The notes below the pieces were generated by a model. That model was not told the origin of the DNA. It saw only the letters and a list, made by a program, of their open reading frames with translations, and ran no database searches. A program made the position numbers and the translations under genes. This document shows, piece by piece, positions 1 to 8,800 of a DNA stretch of 47,500 bases. The stretch comes from Aneurinibacillus uraniidurans (lineage in GTDB: Bacteria > Bacillota > Bacilli > Aneurinibacillales > Aneurinibacillaceae): assembly GCF_028471905.1 (NCBI RefSeq), contig NZ_CP116902.1, positions 3,180,001 through 3,227,500 of the forward strand. The letters are read 5' to 3'. Each line of letters begins with the position of its first letter. Within the stretch, counting starts at the first letter, position 1.

Positions 1-231
1 TATCTCAGCGGCGACTTTATTATCTTATAACATTCCACAGTGTTTGGCAAGTACTTTTTTAAAAAGTTTTTTGCTGTTTGTCCTGCTTCATGTTACCGTC
101 GCTTTTGATTAGCGACAAAATTTATCTTATCACAACACAAGCATATCTTGCAACAAAACTTCATAAAAAATTAAAAACTCTAGGCTATACTATTTATTTG
201 TACTTTTTTCGCAGTTATTTATGATAGTACG

Positions 232-263
232 GAAAGGGGATCGATAAGTCTCATTCCCCTTTC
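232..263. terminator. Inverted repeat downstream of the histidine kinase
   Basis: A perfect 9-bp stem (GAAAGGGGA / TCCCCTTTC) with a 14-nt loop lies just past the kinase stop codon. There is no good T-run on the minus strand, so it may be a weak terminator or a 3' mRNA-stabilising hairpin. The rest of 1-231 is AT-rich; I see no gene, only a small hairpin at 98-116. Confidence 0.35.
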
Positions 264-283
264 TGCATACTAATGTGAAAAAT

Positions 284-1453
284 CTATACATCTATACTTA
301 TGTTCTCACTACTTTTACATGCCCTAGCCTTAGCCATCCTATACTTCTGTAAATCATCATGATTTTGAAACACTGGAAGACTAATATGAAAAGTAGTTCC
401 TTTACCAACTTCGCTTTCTACCTGAATATCCCCTTGATGGTTTTTTATAATATTGTAACTTACCATCATTCCTAGACCTGTTCCCTTTTCTTTCGTTGTA
501 TAGAACGGTCGTCCAAGTTTCGCTATTCTGTCCCTTGGTATCCCACAGCCTTGATCGCTCACAGAAACGATAACATTCTCACGCTCTCCTACTTTCACTC
601 TAACCGTTACTTTTCCCTGACCTTCCATAGAGTCAATTGCATTCTTTAACACATTAATAAAAACTTGATTTAAGTGATTCGCCTCACACTGAATATTATG
701 AATATTTAGTTCGAAATCTAGTTCTACCTCAATATTCTTGAGAATAGCCTGCTGATTTACAAGTGTGATGCTTCTATTTATTATGGAAATTATATTTTCT
801 TGTTGGTACTTGATCTTTTGTGGCTTAGCCAGCATCAAAAACTCAGTAGTAATCTCTTCGATGCGCTTTAGCTCTTCCATCATAATTTGAGCATAGTCCT
901 TTCTTTCACCTATATCCCTATGAAGCAATTGCGTAAACCCTTTTAAAGAAGTTAATGGATTTCTGATTTCATGCGCTACCCCTGCCGCTAATTCCCCAAT
1001 AATGTTTAAAGTATGTACCTTTTGAATAACTTCTTCCGCATGCTTTCGTATTGTGATATCACGGGAGATAACTAAAAGGAATTGTCTTTCACCATTATGA
1101 TGAAAAATAGGGATTTTAATTACATCAAAAATGGTCGTTTCCCCATCCTCATTTACAAAAACCTCTTCAAATCGAGTTTCTCCTCCATTCTTCCATGCCT
1201 GCTCATCTGTTTTTTCACAATGGAGAAGTTCATCATATGAAAGAGCGCAATAAGGCTCTAACTCCACATCGGTTTTTCCTTTATAAATATCACCTTCCAT
1301 TCGAAAAGTTCGAATAGCAGCCTGATTGGCAAAAAGCCAACGACCGTCTTTATCCTTAAGATTCACAAAATCAGGAATCGAATTCATAATAATCTGTAAA
1401 AATTGTTCCTGCCCCGTTTCAGAAGCAATGTTTTCTATTATCCGCTCCTTCAT
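284..1453 (-). CDS. PAS-domain sensor histidine kinase, sporulation-kinase type
   Basis: This is a soluble two-component kinase of about 389 residues. An N-terminal PAS domain (about 14-136) is followed by a HisKA domain with the H-box GVAHEIRNPLTSLKGFTQLL (phosphoacceptor His near 161), then a HATPase_c domain with N-box NVLKNAIDSM, G1 DQGCGIP, F-box FYTT and G2 GTGLGM. The H-box is very close to those of the KinA-KinE family that feed the sporulation phosphorelay, so a Spo0F-type partner is inferred; no response regulator is adjacent. No membrane segment is visible. I chose the ATG at 1453 because AGGTGG lies 8 nt upstream; the GTG 12 nt earlier falls inside that ribosome binding site. It follows the VOC gene by about 20 nt, so the two are probably co-transcribed. 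Confidence 0.9.
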   Translation of the reverse strand: MKERIIENIASETGQEQFLQIIMNSIPDFVNLKDKDGRWLFANQAAIRTFRMEGDIYKGKTDVELEPYCALSYDELLHCEKTDEQAWKNGGETRFEEVFVNEDGETTIFDVIKIPIFHHNGERQFLLVISRDITIRKHAEEVIQKVHTLNIIGELAAGVAHEIRNPLTSLKGFTQLLHRDIGERKDYAQIMMEELKRIEEITTEFLMLAKPQKIKYQQENIISIINRSITLVNQQAILKNIEVELDFELNIHNIQCEANHLNQVFINVLKNAIDSMEGQGKVTVRVKVGERENVIVSVSDQGCGIPRDRIAKLGRPFYTTKEKGTGLGMMVSYNIIKNHQGDIQVESEVGKGTTFHISLPVFQNHDDLQKYRMAKARACKSSENISIDV

Positions 1454-1472
1454 TATATGATCCACCTACACA

Positions 1473-1865
1473 TTAACGAGTAGTTTCAAGAAACTCGATC
1501 CATTCCCCATCTACCCCCGCGAAGAAAATATATCGGGAACCGTCTGGAAGCGTTTCGATCTCCTCTGTCAACAAGAACTTTACATTTAAACTTTTCAAGC
1601 GCTCGATTTCCTCATCAAGGTTGTCCACTTTAAAACAAATATGATGTACTTTTCCCTCTGTAGGCAAATCACTGTTATAGCCTTGAATTAGCTCCACGAT
1701 TGTTTCTTGCGATTCTTCAAATCCGAGAAACGCTAATGTAAGATTGGGATTAGGATGACCCATTCTTTTGATTAGTTCTAGGCCAATAACCTCCTGATAA
1801 AACTGAATGGATTTCTCAATATCTTTTACCATAATTCCAACATGTTCGATTCTTTTCACAGCCAT
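1473..1865 (-). CDS. VOC (glyoxalase/bleomycin-resistance) superfamily protein
   Basis: A 130-residue single-module vicinal-oxygen-chelate protein. The pattern IEHVGIMVKDIEKSIQFY at the start, IVELIQ in the middle, KVHHICFKVDNLDE and the closing GEWIEFLE supply the usual His/Glu metal ligands (His8, the Glu of VELIQ, His of HHICF, Glu of IEFLE). The family includes lactoylglutathione lyase and methylmalonyl-CoA epimerase; the sequence does not decide between them, so the substrate is unknown. A GGGAG ribosome binding site lies about 10 nt before the ATG. It is first in a probable two-gene unit with the histidine kinase. Confidence 0.85.
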   Translation of the reverse strand: MAVKRIEHVGIMVKDIEKSIQFYQEVIGLELIKRMGHPNPNLTLAFLGFEESQETIVELIQGYNSDLPTEGKVHHICFKVDNLDEEIERLKSLNVKFLLTEEIETLPDGSRYIFFAGVDGEWIEFLETTR

Positions 1866-2023
1866 TTTCTTTATCTCCCTTTCTTTTTTCCTTTTATATC
1901 CTTTATATTAACATTTACTTACATAGAATATGAACATTTTTTACAAGAATTAAAGCATGGTACTCGTTCTTTTTACATGCGATAAGCTATAAGTTCATGT
2001 TGAATACTTGCAACCATCTTCAT

Positions 2024-2056
2024 GAAAAAAGCCGCCTATCTATGTAAGCGGCCTTC
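2024..2056 (-). terminator. Rho-independent terminator after spoVR 3' half
   Basis: A GC-rich hairpin (GGCCGC / GCGGC on the minus strand) is followed by a run of six T. It lies immediately after the spoVR stop codon at 2061 and marks the native end of the interrupted operon. Confidence 0.75.
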
Positions 2057-2060
2057 TCCT

Positions 2061-2705
2061 CTATAAAAATCTCCGATGACACTTCTTTCCATCATACGTG
2101 AACAGCACACGTCGATCTTCAATCCGCGTCTCGATATGCACGGACTTCCCCCACAACTTATACACATACGGTAGTGTTTTTTCCAAGTATTTCACATCCA
2201 GTTCCATTCCCTCGAACTGATGCAGGAGATACAGTTCCCCATTCTTCAAATAGTCTCCGTCCTGTACGAGAATGTATGGGAATCCTCCGTTTACTCGGCT
2301 TGTGATTAGCTGATCTCGCACCGTCTCCCATGTTTTACTTGAAATGGACCAATCATTTCCCTGCTTCGCAAACACGTACATATCCAGTTTATCGACCAGG
2401 TCTTTCGTCAAGTAATTGCGGATAAATGATGTATCACTGTCCATTTCCCGCACTTCAAAGATTTGCTTCCGCCCGCTCCCCGGATTACGTCCAAACCGTT
2501 CCTGCTCTTCCTGGGTCGGATTGTTCCAGCGTTCTTCGATGTCTTCAAAGATTTTTACACCCAGGTAATACGGATTGATGCTAGTACGTGATGGCTGCAC
2601 GACACCTGCGTTCAGTTTGGCGTATTCAATCGTCTCTTCTTCGGTTAAATTCATTTCACGTAAGATGCGCTGATGCCAGTAGGACGCCCAGCCTTCGTTT
2701 TTCAA
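2061..2705 (-). CDS. spoVR: SpoVR, C-terminal part (3' half of interrupted gene)
   Basis: This encodes the C-terminal half of SpoVR, a sporulation protein known in B. subtilis to be needed for normal spore cortex. It begins inside the family motif NEGWASYWH and continues with the hallmark [18 protein letters not shown] and the [17 protein letters not shown] region to the C-terminus. About 207 residues lie after the junction. The only in-frame start here is a TTG at 2705 with no ribosome binding site, so this half is probably not translated on its own. The N-terminal half is at 27306-28136 in the same orientation, next to prkA and yhbH. Joined at the shared 14-bp repeat, the two halves make one 477-residue protein, close to the usual SpoVR length of about 470. 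Confidence 0.93.
   Translation of the reverse strand: MKNEGWASYWHQRILREMNLTEEETIEYAKLNAGVVQPSRTSINPYYLGVKIFEDIEERWNNPTQEEQERFGRNPGSGRKQIFEVREMDSDTSFIRNYLTKDLVDKLDMYVFAKQGNDWSISSKTWETVRDQLITSRVNGGFPYILVQDGDYLKNGELYLLHQFEGMELDVKYLEKTLPYVYKLWGKSVHIETRIEDRRVLFTYDGKKCHRRFL
2686..2699. other. Attachment-site core, left element boundary
   Basis: GCCCAGCCTTCGTT here is repeated exactly at 27328-27341. It lies within the NEGWA codons of spoVR. Sequence left of it is spoVR coding sequence; sequence to the right is element DNA. It is one hybrid att site of the inserted element. Confidence 0.88.
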
Positions 2706-2797
2706 AAGTTCTTATTTTTTCTTTATATACATAGATATTTCTATTTTTGCTTCTCATTCCTCGACTAAATGTCTTCTTATAAATCCGGTAATTACAT

Positions 2798-2845
2798 AAA
2801 AAAGAGGTTATCCCTCAAGCGGTTCAATTGCTTGCAAGATAACCT
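2798..2845 (-). terminator. Terminator of the giant SLH gene
   Basis: On the minus strand AGGTTATC...GATAACCT pairs, with an inner CAAGC/GCTTG extension, and is followed by a run of six T. The sequence is similar to the terminator at 17884-17928 next to the related SLH remnant. Confidence 0.8.
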
Positions 2846-2858
2846 TGTTCCTCTTTAC

Positions 2859-5800
2859 TTAAATTAGCTCGGAATTCTGGAGAAGTCGCTGAACAAGAGC
2901 GGCAACCTCAGATCTTGTGATGTATTCTTTTGGTGCCAATTGCTTTCCGTTTCTACCAGATATAAGCCCTGCCTGCAGGCAATCTGCCAGGCTGCTCTTC
3001 GCCCACTCTGACGCTTTGTTCGCATCCGTGAATGGCTGCAACAGTTCTCCGGCTTCTTTCGCCTGAAGTTTCGTTTGAAGACCGGTTGTTTTCATCGCCT
3101 TTGCGATAATCACCATCGCCTGTTCCCGTGTGATTTTATCATTCGGACGGAATGTACCATCTGTAAATCCACCGATTAATTTCGATACATAGGCCGTTTG
3201 AACCGTGCTACTGTACCAATCCGTAGTCTTTACATCCGTAAATGGACTGGAACTGCTCTCTGGTTTAAGTCCAAGACCTCGAACGACAATCGCTGCAAAC
3301 TCCGCACGTGTAATATCTTGGTCAGGATTAAACTTATCGTTACGTACGCCGCCTATCACCATCCGGGAGCCCATATCATTTACGGTTGCTTTCGCCCAGT
3401 GATGCTCGACATCCTGGAATGCGACCGGATGCCAGACGACAGAGTACGTACTGTTCGTCAAGCTGTTCACCTTAACATAATACTTCCCATCGATCGCAAC
3501 AACTTTCGTTGGAACATGGCGTACGGTTCCATCAGAGTCCACTACAATCGCCGTTGTAATTTTATTCGGGTCTACACCATCTGGAATCGCAATCGTCCGT
3601 TCCACATACGCGTTAAATTTAGCAACATCAATCGTTCTATCTCCATATGTGCCTGTGACCGTAAAATTGAGCGGCGGGGCAACAATCGTAAATTTTCCTT
3701 TCGCTGCGGCGTTTTCCACCACTTTCATCGTTTCCGCTGTCGGTTTGGCGATTTCGATATGGATTTTAATATCTTGAAGAGCAACACCCTTTCCAACTTG
3801 ATCGGATATCGCATCAATATTAATTTGCTGGGCAGGTAGAGTATACGTCGCATTCTCGGTTTTAATTTCCACAACCGCCTGCTTTTGTTCCATGTTTTTA
3901 ACCATCTGGCCCGTTAGTTCGCCGACTACGACATCGTTCTTCGTATTAACCGGAATCGTAATCACGATATGCTGCCCTTCCGCTGCCAGTTTCTCTTCTA
4001 ACTTCTTCGCATCCACTGCGACAGTCGTTACCGTCTGACCATTCACTTTGGTTGTGGTTGCGGTTCCTACATTTTCAACCTTTTCATTGACCAACACGTC
4101 AACTCCGTTGTTTGGCGTACTTGGAGTAGAGCTACCGCCACCACTTCCTCCACCCGTAGATGGTATAACAACTTTTGTAATCGTAATCGTGTACGTCTTC
4201 GTTGTCATGCCATCCTGAGCTTTAACCACCACAGTGATGGTGTTTGAACCGACGGTCAAAGCGATCCCACCAGAAGCAGTACCATTCGTCACCACAGTGC
4301 CGTTCACCGTAACCGTTGCGTTCGAGTCCGACAGAGTCGGCGTGACCGTCAGACTGGTAACCGAGTTCCCTACGCTGACGGTATACGAAGTCGTACCGGA
4401 ACTAAAAGCTGGTGACAAGGTGCCTTGACTGAAAACGAGATTGCTCAAGTCTGCATTAGTAGAAAGAGCCTCTGCACGCGTTACCGTAATCGTGTACGTC
4501 TTCGTCGTACCATCCTGAGCTGTAACCTCCACGGTGATGGTGTTTGAACCGACGGTCAAAGCGATCCCACCAGAAGCAGTACCATTCGTCACCACAGTGC
4601 CGTTCACCGTAACCGTTGCGTTCGAGTCCGACAGAGTCGGCGTGACCGTCAGACTGGTAACCGAGTTCCCTACGCTGACGGTATACGAAGTCGTACCGGA
4701 ACTAAAAGCTGGTGACAAGGTGCCTTGACTGAAAACGAGATTGCTCAAGTCTGCATTAGTAGAAAGAGCCGCTGCACGCGTTACCGTAATCGTGTACGTC
4801 TTCGTCGTACCATCTTGGGCTGTAACCACCACGGTGATGGTGTTTGAACCGACGGTCAAAGCGATCCCACCAGAAGCAGTACCATTCGTCACCGCGGTGC
4901 CGTTCACCGTAATCGTTGCGTTCGAGTCCGACAGAGTCGGTGTGACCGTCAGACTGGTAACCGAGTTCCCTACGCTGGCGGTATACGAAGTCGTACCGGA
5001 ACTAAAAGCTGGTGACAAGGTGCCTTGACTGAAAACGAGATTGCTCAAGTCTGCATTAGTAGAAAGAGCCGCTGCACGCGTTACCGTAATCGTGTACGTC
5101 TTCGTCGTACCATCTTGGGCTGTAACCACCACGGTGATGGTGTTTGAACCGACGGTCAAAGCGATCCCACCAGAAGCAGTACCATTCGTCACCGCGGTGC
5201 CGTTCACCGTAATCGTTGCGTTCGAGTCCGACAGAGTCGGTGTGACCGTCAGACTGGTAACCGAGTTCCCTACGCTGACGGTATACGAAGTCGTACCGGA
5301 ACTAAAAGCTGGTGACAAGGTGCCTTGACTGAAAACGAGATTGCTCAAGTCTGCATTAGTAGAAAGAGCCGCTGCACGCGTTACCGTAATCGTGTACGTC
5401 TTCGTCGTACCATCTTGGGCTGTAACCACCACGGTGATGGTGTTTGAACCGACGGTCAAAGCGATCCCACCAGAAGCAGTACCATTCGTCACCGCGGTGC
5501 CGTTCACCGTAATCGTTGCGTTCGAGTCCGACAGAGTCGGTGTGACCGTCAGACTGGTAACCGAGTTCCCTACGCTGGCGGTATACGAAGTCGTACCGGA
5601 ACTAAAAGCTGGTGACAAGGTGCCTTGACTGAAAACGAGATTGCTCAAGTCTGCATTAGTAGAAAGAGCCGCTGCACGCGTTACCGTAATCGTGTACGTC
5701 TTCGTCGTACCATCTTGGGCTGTAACCACCACGGTGATGGTGTTTGAACCGACGGTCAAAGCGATCCCACCAGAAGCAGTACCATTCGTCACCGCGGTGC

Positions 5801-8800
5801 CGTTCACCGTAATCGTTGCGTTCGAGTCCGACAGAGTCGGTGTGACCGTCAGACTGGTAACCGAGTTCCCTACGCTGGCGGTATACGAAGTCGTACCGGA
5901 ACTAAAAGCTGGTGACAAGGTGCCTTGACTGAAAACGAGATTGCTCAAGTCTGCATTAGTAGAAAGAGCCGCTGCACGCGTTACCGTAATCGTGTACGTC
6001 TTCGTCGTACCATCCTGAGCTGTAACCTCCACGGTGATGGTGTTTGAACCGACGGTCAAAGCGATCCCACCAGAAGCAGTACCATTCGTCACCGCGGTGC
6101 CGTTCACCGTAATCATTGCGTTCGAGTCCGACAGAGTCGGTGTGACCGTCAGACTGGAAACAGCATTCCCTACGCTGGCGGTATACGAAGTCGTACCGGA
6201 ACTAAAAGCTGGTGACAAGGTGCCTTGACTGAAAACGAGATTGCCTAAGTCTGCATTGGTAGAAAGAGCCGCTGCACGCGTTACCGTAATCGTGTACGTC
6301 TTCGTCGTACCATCTTGGGCTGTAACCACCACGGTGATGGTGTTTGAACCGACGGTCAAAGCGATCCCACCAGAAGCAGTACCATTCGTCACCGCAGTGC
6401 CGTTCACCGTAACCGTTGCGTTCGAGTCCGACAGAGTCGGCGTGATCGTCAGACTGGTAACCGAGTTCCCTACGCTGGCGGTATACGAAGTCGTACCGGA
6501 ACTAAAAGCTGGTGACAAGGTGCCTTGACTGAAAACGAGATTGCTCAAGTCTGCATTAGTAGAAAGAGCCTCTGCACGCGTTACCGTAATCGTGTACGTC
6601 TTCGTCGTACCATCTTGGGCTGTAACCACCACGGTGATGGTGTTTGAACCGACGGTCAAAGCGATCCCACCAGAAGCAGTACCATTCGTCACCGCAGTGC
6701 CGTTCACCGTAACCGTTGCGTTCGAGTCCGACAGAGTCGGCGTGATCGTCAGACTGGTAACCGAGTTCCCTACGCTGGCGGTATACGAAGTCGTACCGGA
6801 ACTAAAAGCTGGTGACAAGGTGCCTTGACTGAAAACGAGATTGCCTAAGTCTGCATTAGTAGAAAGAGCCGCTGCACGCGTTACCGTAATCGTGTACGTC
6901 TTCGTCGTACCATCTTGGGCTGTAACCACCACGGTGATGGTGTTTGAACCGACGGTCAAAGCGATCCCACCAGAAGCAGTACCATTCGTCACCGCGGTGC
7001 CGTTCACCGTAACCGTTGCGTTCGAGTCCGACAGAGTCGGCGTGATCGTCAGACTGGAAACAGCATTCCCTACGCTGGCGGTATACGAAGTCGTACCGGA
7101 ACTAAAAGCTGGTGACAAGGTGCCTTGACTGAAAACGAGATTGCTCAAGTCTGCATTGGTAGAAAGAGCCGCTGCACGCGTTACCGTAATCGTGTACGTC
7201 TTCGTCGTACCATCTTGGGCTGTAACCACCACGGTGATGGTGTTTGAACCGACGGTCAACGGAACCATGTAAGCAATTCCGCTGGTCACTGCATTTCCGT
7301 TCACTGTCACGGTTGCATTGCTATCTGCTAGCGTTGGTGTGACATTGATGCTGGACGTACTGTTGCCCACACTTGCTGTGTAGCTCGTCATACCTGCCGT
7401 AAATGTCGGACTAAGGGTACCTGCACTCAACGTTAAACTGCTCAAATCCGCATTGCTCGACAACGAGGCAGCACGCGTGACGGCAATGGTATAGGGTTTG
7501 GTCGTACCATCTTGAGCTGTAACGACGACCGTGATGGTATTCGATCCCTCATTTAGAGGAATGGATCCGGATGAGCTACCACTCGTCACCGTAACCCCAT
7601 TTATCGTTACGGTTGCTGTTGCATCCGCTACCGTAGGAGTAACAGTAGTGCTACTTGTACTGTTCCCTACACTTGCGGTATAGTTGGTCGTCACCGGTGA
7701 GAAGGCTGGGCTTAACGTGATATCAGAAAGCGATAGGTTACTTAAATTTGCATTGCTACTTAAGGGAGAATGAATATTACTGAGGTTAATATTGTCAAAC
7801 CCTAGAAAAAAAGTATTATCTCCTACATCTGGTCTGAACGCTGTAATTTCAACACTAGTGATATTTTGGAATCTGGCGTTATTTGAAGCGCTAATACTAG
7901 TACCGCCTCTACCTCCAATGGGATAATATATAGTGCCTTTACTTGTCGAACCGTTTTTGGCATCTATATAGACATACTCTGATTGCCCAATAACCTCTAG
8001 AATATCCATTGAATCCAGATTAAACAAGTTTCCACTCTGAAGAGAAATAACCACCTTGACAGCCCCAGGGCTATAAGGATCAACATAGGCAAAATTTCCA
8101 GTAACATTGCCCGCTCGATTAACTCCATAATTTGAGCCGTCATCACTTATCAGTGCTCCCCCGGTAGTCTTTAACTGAATCGTTTCTCCAGATTTGGTCT
8201 GAGATACTGTTTGTGATGAATCATAGTTAGACCCTTCAAAGTCAAAAATTAAATTGCTCGATTGTACTTTTGATACAGTCACTTTGTAAGTCTTGGTTGT
8301 ACCGTCTTGAGCAGTAACGACAGCCGTGATGGTATTCAATCCCACATTTAGAGGAATAGATCCGGATGAGCTACCACTCATCACCGTCGCGCCATTGACT
8401 TTTACTGTTGCTGTAGGATCAGCAACTATTGGTGTGACTGTAATGCTACTTATACTGTCTCCTACACTTGCGGTATAGGTAGTCGTGCTGGAGTCAAAAT
8501 TAGGGGTTAATGTCCCGGCACTCAACGTCAGGGTACTTAGGTTCGCGTTTAAAGATCGTGTGACCGTTACCTGATACGTCTTCGTCGTACCATCTTGAGC
8601 TGTAACGACTAACATGATGGTATTCGATCCCTCATTTAGAGGAATGGATCCGGATGAACTCCCACTCGTCACCGTCGCGCCATTGACTTTTACTGTTGCT
8701 GTAGGATTAGCAACTGTTGGTGTAACTGTAATGTTACTTGTACTGTTCCCTACACTTGCGGTATAGGTGGTCGTGCTGGAATCAAAATTAGGAGTTAATA

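Noticed and set aside
2061-2705. An independent short SpoVR-like gene
   Set aside because: It begins mid-motif at a TTG without ribosome binding site, and the missing half exists at 27306-28136 with the same 14-bp junction.
4234-7128. A ladder of 64- to 95-residue plus-strand frames spaced 300 bp apart
   Set aside because: They are the antisense of the 300-bp repeats of the giant SLH gene and have no ribosome binding sites of their own.
4171-7170. Regular repeats as a CRISPR array
   Set aside because: Period is 300 bp, there are no short repeats with unique spacers, and the units are coding.
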